The notes beneath the pieces were generated by a model that worked only from the letters and a program-made list of their open reading frames with translations, had not been told where the DNA came from and ran no database searches. Below are positions 47,399 through 56,626 of a DNA stretch of 64,000 nt, piece by piece (the first letter of the stretch is position 1; the number at the start of each line of letters is the position of its first letter). The stretch covers positions 1 to 64,000 of the forward strand of contig CAWAET010000013.1 of NCBI GenBank assembly GCA_963781065.1, given 5' to 3'. A program made the position numbers and the translations under genes. The DNA comes from CALZJC01 sp963781065. Lineage in GTDB: Bacteria; Acidobacteriota; Thermoanaerobaculia; Multivoradales; JAHEKO01.

Positions 47399-48160
47399 AT
47401 GCTGCCGGGTCTGGTCGCCGTCGCCGAGCGGGAGGAGCCGCTGTCGCGTCAGCCGGCGCCTCTGCCGCTGGAGAAGTGGCTCCCCGGCGACCGGCCGTGG
47501 GAGGTGGAGCTGGGGTTTGGCAAGGGGCGCTATCTGCTGCGGCGGGCGGAGAACGAGCCGGAGGGGCGGTTTCTGGGGGTGGAGATGGTCAGCCGGTACT
47601 ACCGCATGGTCCGTCGCCGGATGCGCCACCGCGGCGCCGCCAACCTGGTGCTGCTGCGCGGCGAGGCCCTCTACCTGCTGTCCGCCGTCGTGCCGCGTGG
47701 GATCGCCTCGGCGGTGCACGTCTACTTCCCCGACCCCTGGCCCAAGAGCCGGCACCTGAGGCGGCGGCTGTTCGACGCCGACACGGTCGACCTGGTGCTC
47801 GGGCTGCTCGCGCCCGGCGGCCGGCTGTTCTTCGCCACCGACTTCACCGAGTACGGCGGCCGCGTCACCGAGCTGCTGGCCGGCCACCCGGGGCTCGAGC
47901 TGACGCGGCTGGCGAGCTGGCCGGAGGGCCCGCGCACCAACTACGAGCTCAAGTACGAGGCCGAGGGCCGGCCGATCGTCCGCCTCGAGGCCCGCTGTCG
48001 GGGACCGGCCGGGCTCCACCCCGAGGGGCGGCGGGCGGTGGTGGCGGCGACGGCGCGGCACGGCGGAGACGAAGAGGCCGAGCCGCCGGCCGTGTCGCCG
48101 GCCGGGGTGCCGCCGCCGCCCGCGGGCAGCGCTGATATCTTGCCGCGATGGATCAGCTGA
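47399..48160 (+). CDS. trmB: tRNA (guanine-N7-)-methyltransferase
   Basis: A 253-residue SAM enzyme that makes m7G46 in tRNA. Motifs: VELGFGKGRYL (SAM), FLGVEMVSRYY, VYFPDPWPKSRH, FATDFTEYG and the TNYELKY catalytic region. A C-terminal extension of about 40 residues is Pro/Ala-rich. It overlaps the next ABC gene by 13 bases (ATGGATCAGCTGA contains both the start and this stop). Confidence 0.92.
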   Translation: MLPGLVAVAEREEPLSRQPAPLPLEKWLPGDRPWEVELGFGKGRYLLRRAENEPEGRFLGVEMVSRYYRMVRRRMRHRGAANLVLLRGEALYLLSAVVPRGIASAVHVYFPDPWPKSRHLRRRLFDADTVDLVLGLLAPGGRLFFATDFTEYGGRVTELLAGHPGLELTRLASWPEGPRTNYELKYEAEGRPIVRLEARCRGPAGLHPEGRRAVVAATARHGGDEEAEPPAVSPAGVPPPPAGSADILPRWIS

Positions 48161-49891
48161 AGCGCCTGGGGGTCTACTTCGCGCGCTACCGCGGGCGGCT
48201 GGCGGCGGGCATTCTGACCGTCTTCTGCGCCGCGGCGGTGGGTCTGGTGTCGCCGCTGCTGATCGGCGGGGCGGTCGACAGCCTGCGCCGGAGCGGCGAT
48301 CCGTCCACGCTGCTGCGCTACGGCGCCCTGCTGGTCGTGGTGACCCTGGTCCAGGGCCTGTTCAGCTTCGCCCAGCGGCAGCTGCTGGTGACCATGAGCC
48401 GCGACATCGAGTTCGACCTGCGCGGCGATTACTTCTGCTCACCTGCAGACCCTGCCGCCGTCCTTCTACCGCGACAGCTACACCGGCGATCTGATGGCCC
48501 GGGCGACCAACGACCTGCAGGCGGTGCGGATGATCTGCGGGCCGGCGATCATGTACAGCGCCAACACCCTGTTCACCGCCGTCGGGGCGCTGTTCTTCAT
48601 GGCCCGCATCCATCTCGGGCTGAGCCTCGTGTCGCTGTGCGCCTTGCCCTTGGTGGTGGTGGTCATGCGGCTGTTCGGCCAGCGCATCCACCTGCTCTTC
48701 CAGCAGGTGCAGAGCCGGTTCTCGAGCCTCTCCACCCGCGTGCAGGAGAACCTCGCCGGCGCCCGGGTGGTGCGCGCCTACGCGGTGGAGACCGAGGAGA
48801 AGCGGCGCTTCGAGGGCCTCAACCGCGAGTACGTCGAGCGCAACCGCCAGCTGGCGCGCTGGTCGTCCGCCTTCCACCCGCTGCTCCAGGTGCTGATCGG
48901 CGTCGGCTTCGTCGCGGTGCTCTGGTATGGCGGCAGCCTGGTGGCGCGCGACGCCATCACGGTGGGAGAACTGGTGGCCTTCAACTTCTTTCTCGGCAAG
49001 CTGATCTGGCCGATGATCGCCATCGGCTGGGTGATCAACCTGGTGCAGCGGGGGCTGGCGTCGCTGGGCCGCATCCTCGAGATCCTCGACACCGAGGCGG
49101 AGATTCGCGACGCCCCCGGCGCCGTGGCCCCGGCCGAGCTGCGCGGCGAGGTGCGTTGCCGCGCGCTGGAGTTCGCCTACCAGCCGGGCGAGCCGGTGCT
49201 GCGCGACATCGACCTCGACGTGCCGGCGGGCTCGACCCTGGCGGTGGTGGGCCGCACCGGGTCGGGCAAGAGCACGCTGCTGTCGCTGGTGCCGCGGCTG
49301 CTCGAGCCGCCGCCGGGGACCGTCCTGGTGGACGGCATCGACGTCGGCCGGATCCGGCTGGCGGCGCTGCGCGGGGCGATCGGCGTCGTGCCCCAGGAGT
49401 CGATCCTGTTCTCGCTCACGGTGGCCGAGAACATCGCCTTCGGCCGGCCCGAGGCGAGCCGCGCCGAGGTGCTGGAGGCGGCCCGGGTCGCCGGCCTCGA
49501 GGAGGACCTGGAGCAGCTGCCGCGGGGCCTCGACACCCTGGTGGGCGAGCGTGGCGTGACCCTGTCGGGCGGCCAGCGGCAGCGGGTGGCGCTGGCCCGG
49601 GCGGTGCTGCGGCGGCCGCGGTTGCTGCTGCTGGACGACTGCCTGTCGGCGGTCGACACCCGCACCGAGGAGACCATCCTGGGCAATCTGGCCGCGGTCT
49701 TCGAGGGCCGCACGGTCTTTCTGGTGGCGCACCGGGTGTCGACGGTGCGCCGGGCCGACCAGATCGTAGTGCTGGACGGCGGCCGGATCGCCGAGCGGGG
49801 CGACCACCAGAGCCTGCTGGCGGCCGGCGGGGCCTACGCTGAGCTGGCCCGGCTGCAGGAGCTCGAGGAGGAGCTGGCGGCGGTCTCCTGA
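48148..49891 (+). CDS. ABC exporter half-transporter, degenerate-site partner (MdlA/BmrC-like), one frameshift
   Basis: A 580-residue membrane plus ATPase protein. Membrane helices lie in residues about 17-290; the ATPase has Walker A GRTGSGKST (about 367), signature LSGGQRQR (about 471) and Walker B LLLLDDCLSAVD (about 493), in which Asp replaces the catalytic Glu. That change marks the non-catalytic site of heterodimeric exporters (MdlA, BmrC, TM287). The frame breaks near 48436, where one extra T in ACTTCTGCTC shifts the first cytoplasmic loop; removing it restores FAHLQTLPPSFYRDSYTGDL. TATCTT at 48136-48141, 6 bases before the ATG, may be its own -10. The matching canonical subunit is at 27292. 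Confidence 0.88.
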
Positions 49892-49946
49892 CCGCTGAAT
49901 CCGCGGGCCGGCCGATGGCGAACCCGACGGCGAAGGAGACAGCGCA

Positions 49947-50855
49947 ATGAAAGTGATCGTGAGTGGAGGCTCCGGCCTCATCGGCCGTGCCCTGGTGGCC
50001 GGTCTGGCCGCCGACGGCCACCAGGCGACGGTGCTGAGCCGCAATCCGGATCGGCTGCGCGACCTGCCGGCCGGCGTCACCGCGGCCGGCTGGGACGCCC
50101 GCAGCGCCGAGGCGCTGACGCCGCTGGTCGCCGGCGCTGACGCCGTGGTCCACCTGGCCGGGGAGGGGATCGCCGACGGCCGCTGGAGCGACGAGCGCAA
50201 GCGCCGCATCCGCGACAGCCGGGTCGACTCGAGCGCCGCGGTGGCGGCGGCGATCGCCGCCGCCGAGCCGCGGCCGGCGGCCCTGCTGCAGGCCTCGGCG
50301 GTCGGCTACTACGGCGCGCGCGGGGACGAGGAGCTGACCGAGGAGTCGAGCTCGGGCGGGGATTTCCTGGCCGAGATCTGCCGCGAGTGGGAGGCGGCGA
50401 GCGCCGCGGTGGAGGAGCACGGCGTGCGCCGCGCGGTGCTGCGCACCGGCGTCGTCCTCTCCCGCGAGGGCGGCGCGCTGCCCAAGATGCTGCTGCCGTT
50501 CCGGCTCTTCGCCGGCGGGCCGGCGGGCAGCGGACGGCAGTACATGCCCTGGATCCATCTCGCCGACGAGGTGGGCGCGATCCGCTTCCTGCTCGAGACC
50601 CCCGAGGCCGCCGGGCCGTTCAACCTGACCGCGCCCGCGCCGGTGACCAACCGGCAGTTCAGCACGGTCCTGGGCCGGGTGCTGGGCCGGCCCAGCTTCA
50701 TGCCGGCGCCGGCCTTCGCCCTCAAGCTGGCGTTGGGCGAGATGTCGAAGATCGTCCTCGAGGGCCAGCGGGCGCTACCGCGCCGCCTCGAGGAAGCGGG
50801 TTTTCCGTTCCGCTTTCCGGACCTCGAGACGGCGCTGCGCGACCTGCTCGAGTAG
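49947..50855 (+). CDS. TIGR01777-type NAD(P)-dependent epimerase-like protein
   Basis: A 302-residue SDR-type Rossmann protein. MKVIVSGGSGLIGRALV binds the nucleotide; VVHLAGEGIADGRWSDERKRRIRDSRV is the family signature of TIGR01777/YfcH; ASAVGYYG carries the Tyr; and the C-terminal DUF1731-like end reads RRLEEAGFPFRFPDLETALRDLL. The substrate is unknown in all members. GGAGA lies upstream of the ATG. Confidence 0.92.
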   Translation: MKVIVSGGSGLIGRALVAGLAADGHQATVLSRNPDRLRDLPAGVTAAGWDARSAEALTPLVAGADAVVHLAGEGIADGRWSDERKRRIRDSRVDSSAAVAAAIAAAEPRPAALLQASAVGYYGARGDEELTEESSSGGDFLAEICREWEAASAAVEEHGVRRAVLRTGVVLSREGGALPKMLLPFRLFAGGPAGSGRQYMPWIHLADEVGAIRFLLETPEAAGPFNLTAPAPVTNRQFSTVLGRVLGRPSFMPAPAFALKLALGEMSKIVLEGQRALPRRLEEAGFPFRFPDLETALRDLLE

Positions 50856-50878
50856 ACAGCTATAGCGGAGCAGTACTT

Positions 50879-51283
50879 CTAGTTCCAGGTGCGCTGGAAG
50901 GCGATGATCGCCAGGATGTCCTCGTCGGTGAGGGCCGGGTTGCCACCCCGCGGCGGCATGTCGACGCCCTGGGTGTTGTCCTCGTGCCAGGCCGGGCGGC
51001 CTCCGACGACGAAGGCCAGCATCTCCTCGTCGGTGAGGCTCTTGGTGAACTCGTTGTGGTGCAGCTCCTTGCCCAGCTTGGGCATGCCGTGGCCGTCGGC
51101 GCCGTGACAGGTGGCGCAGGTCTGCTGATACAGCTTCTGCCCCTTGGCGATCTGCGCGTCCGCCGCGCCGCCGCCGCCGTCACCGCCGCCACCGCAACCG
51201 ACCGCCACCAGGGCGGCGATCGCCAGCGCGCCAACGGCCCAGGTCAGGGCTCGTTCGGTCACTCTCTTGTCGTTGCTTCGCAT
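50879..51283 (-). CDS. c-type cytochrome lipoprotein
   Basis: A 134-residue protein with a lipobox (AVGC, about residue 30), a Gly-rich linker, and one heme site CATCH (about residue 58) followed by the axial Met region MPPRGGNPALTDEDILAIIAFQRTW near the C-terminus. It is lipid-anchored in the envelope and probably passes electrons. ATG 51283 has GAGGAG upstream. It converges with the epimerase gene, whose stop is 24 bases away. Confidence 0.9.
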   Translation of the reverse strand: MRSNDKRVTERALTWAVGALAIAALVAVGCGGGGDGGGGAADAQIAKGQKLYQQTCATCHGADGHGMPKLGKELHHNEFTKSLTDEEMLAFVVGGRPAWHEDNTQGVDMPPRGGNPALTDEDILAIIAFQRTWN

Positions 51284-51425
51284 GATCTCGATTCTCCTCG
51301 GGGTTTCCGTTAGTCCGTAGCCTGTTCTTATCAACTGTGGAGAGCGAGTCAAGCCCCCGCGGCGCCAGCCGCGCCCACCACGGGCTGCTGGGGCGGCGAA
51401 CGGCTGGTCTATGCTTGGTCCAGAG

Positions 51426-51887
51426 ATGGTCGAGGCGATCCGCCAGGGCGACATCCCGGGTGTCCAGCTGCGCTGCCGGCAGCAGCTGCCGGCGCCCGCC
51501 GCGACGGCTTGGCGCTGGCTGACCGAGCCGACGCTGCTGGCGGCGTGGGCCGGCCGGGCGCGGCTCGAAGGCGGGCTCGAAGGCGTCCTGGCGCTCGAGC
51601 GCCAGGAGGGCGGCGCGGCGGTGCGCGAGCGCGGCCGCACCGTCGAGGTGATCCCTGGCGAGCGCTGGATCCTGGCCTTCGAGCGGCTCGATGACGGCTG
51701 GGAGAGCGCCACCCGGCTGACCTTCGAGCTCACGGCGACGGCGGCGGGCTGCGAGCTGTCGGTGCTGCAGCAGGGCTTCGAGCACCTGCCGCTGTCGCGC
51801 TGTCTGACGATCTGGGAGGCCTACCGGCGGCGCTGGCGTGAGGCCCTCGAGCGGCTGGCGGCGGCCGTCGCCGCGGCGCCGGGCTGA
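51426..51887 (+). CDS. SRPBCC/AHSA1-type ligand-binding protein
   Basis: A 153-residue small protein (from ATG 51426). The pattern (LPAPAATAWRWLTEPTLLAAWAG, then GERWILAFERLDDG, RLTFELTATAAGCELSVLQQGFE and a C-terminal helix WEAYRRRWREALERLAAAV) fits the START/AHSA1-like SRPBCC fold, which binds hydrophobic ligands or proteins. No enzyme residues stand out. TATGCT at 51410-51415 lies 10 bases before ATG 51426; ATG 51411 is inside that box and thus unlikely. Confidence 0.8.
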   Translation: MVEAIRQGDIPGVQLRCRQQLPAPAATAWRWLTEPTLLAAWAGRARLEGGLEGVLALERQEGGAAVRERGRTVEVIPGERWILAFERLDDGWESATRLTFELTATAAGCELSVLQQGFEHLPLSRCLTIWEAYRRRWREALERLAAAVAAAPG

Positions 51888-51941
51888 CCCGTGCCGGCCG
51901 CGGTGGCCGGCCGGGGCGTCCCGCTGGCGGGACGGTGCGAG

Positions 51942-53162
51942 CTACCCGGCGGCCGGCGGGCGCCACAGCGACGCCACCACGGCGGCGGCCTCGGCGGCCG
52001 TCTCGGGCGGCGCGTAAACCCGGTAGCGGTCGATCCGCGTCAGGTGGCCGATGAAGTGGCTGGCTCGCTCCATCGGCTCCAGTGAGCCGTTGAAGCGGCG
52101 CACCAGGACGCCGCTCTGACCCATCCGGTGAGGGTCCTTGGCCGAGTTGGAGACCAGCAGCTGATCGGCGCCGAAGCGCTGTTCGAGCTGCGGCAGCAGG
52201 GCCGCGAAGCGGGCCGCCTCGCTCGCGCTCAGGTGCTCTTCGGTCTCGAAGGCGAGCGGGAAGTGCTCGCGCGCCACCACCGCCCGCGCGTGGCGGCTGT
52301 AGGAGGAGCGCATCAGCGCCATCGTCGAGGTGTCGTCGTGGATCAGGAACTCCTCCGGATCCGACGGCCAGCGCCGTCGCTGCTCGCGCAGCCACTGGCT
52401 GAAGTGCAGCTCGAGCACCTTGCCGGTGACGTTGAAGTAGACCTGGGTGAACATGTAGTAGCGCGCCATCACCAGCGCCTCGAGGGCGTGCACGCCGCCC
52501 TCGCCGATACCCAGGCCCCACTCGCCGGTCTCGGGGTCCTGCAGCGGCAGGATGGTGTCCAGCAGCCGCTCGAGGTCGAAGCTGCCGTAGCGGACGCCGC
52601 AGTAGAGGCTGTCGCGCAGCAGGTAGTCCATCTTGTCGACGTCGAGCTCGCCCGAGATGATCTGCGCCAGCAGCCGGCCGGTGGCGTCCTCGGGGCCGGC
52701 CAGCAGGCCGATCACCGCCTCGGGCGTCAGCCCGTCGCCGGCGCGTTGGAAGATCGCCCGCATCTCGTCGATGCCCAGCAGGCGGCGGGTCATCTCCTCG
52801 TGGTCGATGCCGCCCTCGAACAGGCCTTCGGCCGAGTGGCTGAACGGCGCGTGGCCGATGTCGTGGACCAGCGCCGCCACGCGCACCAGACGGCGCTCGC
52901 GGCTCCGGTGGTCCGGATCCAGCAGGCCGTCCGACTGCGCCGCCAGGGCGTCGTAGACCCGGCCGGCGAGCGCCATCGCCCCCAGCACGTGGCTGAACCG
53001 GCTGTGCTCGGCGCCGGGGAAGACCAGGTTGGCGAAGCCGAGCTGGCGGATCGAGCGCAGCCGCTGCAGCGGCCGGCTGTCGATCAGCTCCCGTTCGAGG
53101 CCGTCGCCGCGGATGAAGCCGTGGATCGGGTCGCGGATGGAAACTGCGGGTTCGGCGCTCAT
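51942..53162 (-). CDS. HD-domain phosphohydrolase (dNTPase-like)
   Basis: A 406-residue protein. It begins SIRDPIHGFIRGD, continues with RLRSIRQLGFANLVFPGAEHSRFSH and holds the HD pair in VHDIGHAPFSHSAE, then DVDKMDYLLRDSLYCGV. These motifs mark the branch of HD proteins that includes dGTPase-like enzymes and SAMHD1-like bacterial proteins (YwfO type), so a triphosphohydrolase on dNTPs is plausible. ATG 53162 precedes the domain by 8 residues. folK lies upstream on the same strand. Confidence 0.88.
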   Translation of the reverse strand: MSAEPAVSIRDPIHGFIRGDGLERELIDSRPLQRLRSIRQLGFANLVFPGAEHSRFSHVLGAMALAGRVYDALAAQSDGLLDPDHRSRERRLVRVAALVHDIGHAPFSHSAEGLFEGGIDHEEMTRRLLGIDEMRAIFQRAGDGLTPEAVIGLLAGPEDATGRLLAQIISGELDVDKMDYLLRDSLYCGVRYGSFDLERLLDTILPLQDPETGEWGLGIGEGGVHALEALVMARYYMFTQVYFNVTGKVLELHFSQWLREQRRRWPSDPEEFLIHDDTSTMALMRSSYSRHARAVVAREHFPLAFETEEHLSASEAARFAALLPQLEQRFGADQLLVSNSAKDPHRMGQSGVLVRRFNGSLEPMERASHFIGHLTRIDRYRVYAPPETAAEAAAVVASLWRPPAAG

Positions 53163-53307
53163 GGGGCCCGAGGCTACCGTAGCGGTCGACCTCCGTGTCG
53201 ACCGGTCTCGAAAGGGCGCCGGACGGTCGAGACGGGGCTCGACCGCGACTGGCGGAAGAACGGTTGACCGGACCAGGTCGTCCGCCGGGCGCGGCCGGCG
53301 CGTGGGC

Positions 53308-53796
53308 TCAGGGTGGCTCCTGCCAGTCGACCGCCTCGACCCATCCCTCCTGGGGGACCGCCGCCAGCAGCTCGGCGACGGTCGCACCATCGGGCGGGAT
53401 CCGCAGTCCGGGCGCGATCGCGGCCAGTGGAGCCAGCACGAAGCGACGCTGGCGCAGGCCGGGGTGGGGCAGCCTCAGTTCGGGCCTGTCACTCGCCAGC
53501 TCGCCGTAGACCAGCAGATCGACGTCGAGCCTGCGGGAGGCGTGGCGCGGCCCGGCGCGGCGCCCGGCGGCCAGCTCGAGGGCCTTGGCAAAGCCCAGGA
53601 GATCTTCGGCGTCGAGCAGCGGCCGGCCGACGACGGCGGTGTTGAAGTAGGGCGGCTGCGAGAGATCGCCCAGCGGTTGGGTGCGGAAGAGGGGGCCTAC
53701 CGTGAGCGGCCGCAGGACGGCGGCGAGGCCCAGGATCGCCTCGCGCAGATGACGTTCGCGGTCGCCCAGGTTGCTGCCCAGGCCGAGGGCCGCGAT
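53308..53796 (-). CDS. folK: 2-amino-4-hydroxy-6-hydroxymethyldihydropteridine pyrophosphokinase, apparent ATC start
   Basis: A 162-residue folate-pathway enzyme that transfers pyrophosphate to the pterin. Translation of the minus strand gives IAALGLGSNLGDRERHLREA, PPYFNTAVVG, RRLDVDLLVYG, LRLPHPGLRQRRFVLAPLAAIAPG and a C-terminus ending DWQEPP, all in family order and at family length. No ATG, GTG or TTG occurs in this frame between the upstream overlap and the conserved GLGSN, so the start is probably ATC at 53796, one base after the stop TGA of the zinc-ribbon gene (TGAGATC). That suggests translational coupling. A frame slip from the upstream gene would be an alternative. Its end is 146 bases from the HD gene. 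Confidence 0.88.
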   Translation of the reverse strand: MAALGLGSNLGDRERHLREAILGLAAVLRPLTVGPLFRTQPLGDLSQPPYFNTAVVGRPLLDAEDLLGFAKALELAAGRRAGPRHASRRLDVDLLVYGELASDRPELRLPHPGLRQRRFVLAPLAAIAPGLRIPPDGATVAELLAAVPQEGWVEAVDWQEPP

Positions 53797-53797
53797 C

Positions 53798-54136
53798 TCA
53801 GTCGTCGAGTTCGTCGTTCGACTCGATGTCGTCGCCGTCTTCGACGTCGGCCGCCGGCCCGTCGGCCGCCGGCACTTCGGGCTCGTCCGGGGTGGTTTCC
53901 TCGGCCGCCGCCTCTTCCTCTTCCGGCTCCGCGGGCTCTTCCGGCTCCGCCGGCTTCGCCGCTTTCACCTTCACCTTCGCCTTGGCCTTGACCTTCTTCT
54001 CTTCCTTCTCGGCCTTCTCCTCCTCCTCGGCAAGTTGGTTGAGTCCGCACTTCGGGCAGATGGGCTCGGCCTTGCCCAGGTCGTAGAACTTGGTGCCGCA
54101 GCCGGTGCACTCGTGCTTTGTTCCTAGATCGGGCAT
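53798..54136 (-). CDS. TIGR02300-like zinc-ribbon protein with acidic/lysine-rich tail
   Basis: A 112-residue protein. The first 35 residues are KHECTGCGTKFYDLGKAEPI, then CPKCG, matching the FYDL zinc-ribbon family. Next comes an almost pure Glu/Lys region (coiled or extended), then a Pro/Glu/Ala tail ending DDIESNDELDD. Function is not established; charged tails like this often contact nucleic acid or proteins. It has GGAGGAG about 6-12 bases before ATG 54136. folK is directly downstream, with a one-base gap between stop and start. Confidence 0.85.
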   Translation of the reverse strand: MPDLGTKHECTGCGTKFYDLGKAEPICPKCGLNQLAEEEEKAEKEEKKVKAKAKVKVKAAKPAEPEEPAEPEEEEAAAEETTPDEPEVPAADGPAADVEDGDDIESNDELDD

Positions 54137-54275
54137 TGGGTCTCCTCCGGAGGGCCGGGACCGTAGCATCGGGCTTTGAAAAGTGTCAAGGATCTCGCCG
54201 CGGTTGCGGCCATCGGCCGCTGCCGATAGGATCGCCCGGCACGGCCTCCGTCCCCACCGCCCCTCCGACCTCGCG

Positions 54276-55031
54276 ATGCTCCTCCGACTCCGCACTGCCA
54301 GTGCATCGATCCGCCGCGCCGCGTTCGGGCTGGCGGTTCTGCTGGTTGCCGCGGCGGCTATGGCGCAGGAGCCGCCGCCCGATCCGCGCGGGCCGGGGCT
54401 CGAGCCCGCCGAGCGCCTCGGCGCGCTTCTCGATCGCATGCAGTTCGAGCAGGCGGCGGTCGAGACCCTGGAGGCGGACTTCGTCCAGCTCAAGGAGAGC
54501 CAGTTCCTGATGGCGCCGGCCGAGTCCGCCGGGTTGTTCTCCTACGCGGCGCCCGACCGCGTGCGTTGGGAGCATCGCTCGCCGACGCCGATCTCGCTGC
54601 TGATCACCGACGGCGAGATGATCACCTGGTACCACGATCTGGAGAAGGTCGAGCGCATGCTGGTGGGCCGGCATTCGCAGCGTATTCTGGAGTACCTCGG
54701 CGCCACCGGCTCGGTGGAACAGCTGCGCAAGTACTTCTCGATCCGCCTGGAGTTGAGCGAGGATCGCGCGCAGCCCTACAAGCTCGAGCTGACCCCGCGC
54801 TATTCGCGGATCTCCAAACGGCTGCAGCAGATGATCGTATGGGTCGATCCGCGGCTCTTCCTGGTCAACCGGCTGCGGCTGGTGGAGCCCGACGGGGATC
54901 TGACCGAGTACCGTTTCAACCGGCTGCGGGTCAACGGCGCCCTGCCGCCGGATCGCTTCGACCTCGACCTGCCGACCGGGGTCGTGGTCGAAACGGTCGA
55001 CTTCGAGGCTCGGCTGGGCATCCGCCAGTAG
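54276..55031 (+). CDS. lolA: Outer-membrane lipoprotein carrier protein LolA
   Basis: A 251-residue periplasmic chaperone that ferries lipoproteins to the outer membrane. Signal peptide to about residue 29 (LLVAAAAMAQ). The LolA pattern follows: TLEADFVQLKESQFL, SAGLFSYAAPDRVRWEHRSP, LLITDGEMITWYHDLEKVE, and later FLVNRLRLVEPDGDLTEYRFNRLRVNGALP. The ATG at 54276 gives a normal signal peptide; the in-frame GTG at 54183 adds an implausible basic stretch. Divergent from the zinc-ribbon gene. tgt starts 27 bases later. Confidence 0.88.
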   Translation: MLLRLRTASASIRRAAFGLAVLLVAAAAMAQEPPPDPRGPGLEPAERLGALLDRMQFEQAAVETLEADFVQLKESQFLMAPAESAGLFSYAAPDRVRWEHRSPTPISLLITDGEMITWYHDLEKVERMLVGRHSQRILEYLGATGSVEQLRKYFSIRLELSEDRAQPYKLELTPRYSRISKRLQQMIVWVDPRLFLVNRLRLVEPDGDLTEYRFNRLRVNGALPPDRFDLDLPTGVVVETVDFEARLGIRQ

Positions 55032-55058
55032 CCCGCCCGGCGCGGCCCTGAGGCCAGC

Positions 55059-56243
55059 ATGCCCCTCGAGTTCGAGATCCTGGCGCGCGACGGCGCGGCG
55101 CGCGCCGGCCGGCTGCGGACTCCCCACGGCGAGATCGCCACCCCGGCCTTCCAGCCGGTGGGCACGCTGGGCGCGGTCAAGGGCGTTCCCTCGCCCTGGC
55201 TCGCCGAGGCCGGCGCGCAGATCCTGCTGAGCAACCTCTATCACCTGTCGGTGCGGCCCGGCATCGCGGCGATCGAGGGCCTGGGCGGCCTGCACCGCTT
55301 CATCGGCTGGTCGGGCCCGCTGCTCACCGACAGCGGCGGCTTCCAGGTCTTCAGCCTGAGCGGGCTGCGCACCATCGACGACGACGGCGTGACCTTCCGC
55401 AGCCATCTCGACGGCAACGAGATGCGGTTCACCCCGGAGTCGGTGGTCGACGACCAGCGGCGGCTGGGCGTCGACGTCGCCATGATGCTCGACGAGTGCC
55501 CGCCCTATCCGGTCGAGCGTGCGCTGGCGGCGGCGGCGCTCGATCGCACCAACCGTTGGGCGGCGCGGGCGCGGGCGGCCTGGGAGCGGCAGCCGGGCGC
55601 CGGCGGCCTGTTCGCCATCGCCCAGGGCTCGGTCTACCCGGAGCTGCGCGAGCGCGCCGCCGCCGAGCTGAGCGCGATGGACTTCGACGGCTACGCCATC
55701 GGCGGGGTGAGCGTGGGCGAGCCGACCGCCGAGCGCCGCGCCATGGTGGCGGTCACCGCCCCGGCGCTGCCGGCCGACCGGGTGCGCTACCTGATGGGTG
55801 TGGGCACGCCGGTGGACATCGTCTCGGCGGTCGGCCACGGCGTCGACCTGTTCGACTGCGTGCTGCCGACGCGCAACGCCCGCCACGGCGTGCTGTTTAC
55901 CCGCAACGGCGTGCTGCGGATCAAGAACGCCCGGTTTCGCACCGACGAGCGGCCCCTGGACGAGGCCTGCGGCTGTCCTGCCTGCCGCGGCGGCGGCCGG
56001 GCGTTTCTGCATCACCTGTTGCGCGCCGGCGAGCTCACCGGAGCGGTGCTGGCCTCGCTGCACAACCTCCGTTTCTACCTTGACTTTATGGCGGAGGTCA
56101 GGGAAGCTATTGCGTCCGGCCGGATGGCCGATCTGGCTGCCGGCGTCATCGAGCGCTACGGCGCCGACAGCACCGCGGGCCGCCGGCTTTCCCCCGAACC
56201 CAACGCCTCCCCAGAACCGACCTCCAGACCGATCGAGGAGTAG
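55059..56243 (+). CDS. tgt: tRNA-guanine transglycosylase
   Basis: A 394-residue enzyme that swaps guanine for preQ1 at position 34 of queuosine-type tRNAs. TDSGGFQVFSL carries the catalytic base Asp; DECPPYPV, GYAIGGVSVGE and the nucleophile Asp in DLFDCVLPTRNARHG follow; the zinc site is CGCPACRGG with His downstream. About 20 residues of Pro/Ser-rich tail follow the domain. It lies upstream of yajC-secD-secF, an order common in bacteria. Confidence 0.95.
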   Translation: MPLEFEILARDGAARAGRLRTPHGEIATPAFQPVGTLGAVKGVPSPWLAEAGAQILLSNLYHLSVRPGIAAIEGLGGLHRFIGWSGPLLTDSGGFQVFSLSGLRTIDDDGVTFRSHLDGNEMRFTPESVVDDQRRLGVDVAMMLDECPPYPVERALAAAALDRTNRWAARARAAWERQPGAGGLFAIAQGSVYPELRERAAAELSAMDFDGYAIGGVSVGEPTAERRAMVAVTAPALPADRVRYLMGVGTPVDIVSAVGHGVDLFDCVLPTRNARHGVLFTRNGVLRIKNARFRTDERPLDEACGCPACRGGGRAFLHHLLRAGELTGAVLASLHNLRFYLDFMAEVREAIASGRMADLAAGVIERYGADSTAGRRLSPEPNASPEPTSRPIEE

Positions 56244-56290
56244 CGATTGAGGCGGCCCTTTTTGCCGGCCACCTAGCGGAGAACCAAGCG

Positions 56291-56626
56291 ATGCCCTTCC
56301 AGCCGCATACCCTGTTGCCGATCGCCTTCGCCGAGGGCGGCTCGACCTCGCCCCTGATCCAGTTCCTGCCCTTCATCTTCGTCTTCGCGATCTTCTACTT
56401 TCTGCTGATCGCGCCGATGCGCAAGCGCCAGAAGGCGCTGGCTGCGATGATCGCCGGCCTCCAGAAGGGCGACAAGGTGGTCACCAACGGCGGCCTCTAC
56501 GGCGAGATCGCGGCGGTCCAGGACGACCTGGTGATCCTCAAGCTGGCCGACAACATCAAGGTGCGGGTCGCCAAGTCGGCGATCTCGGGGCTCGAGGGCG
56601 AGCCGCAGCCGGGGGCCAAGCGATGA
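56291..56626 (+). CDS. yajC: Preprotein translocase subunit YajC
   Basis: A 111-residue protein with one membrane helix (about residues 18-38, FLPFIFVFAIFYFLLIAPMR) followed by the conserved RKRQKALAAMIAGLQKGDKV and TNGGLYGEIAAV. It is a companion of SecDF. The stop overlaps the secD start as ATGA. Confidence 0.93.
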   Translation: MPFQPHTLLPIAFAEGGSTSPLIQFLPFIFVFAIFYFLLIAPMRKRQKALAAMIAGLQKGDKVVTNGGLYGEIAAVQDDLVILKLADNIKVRVAKSAISGLEGEPQPGAKR

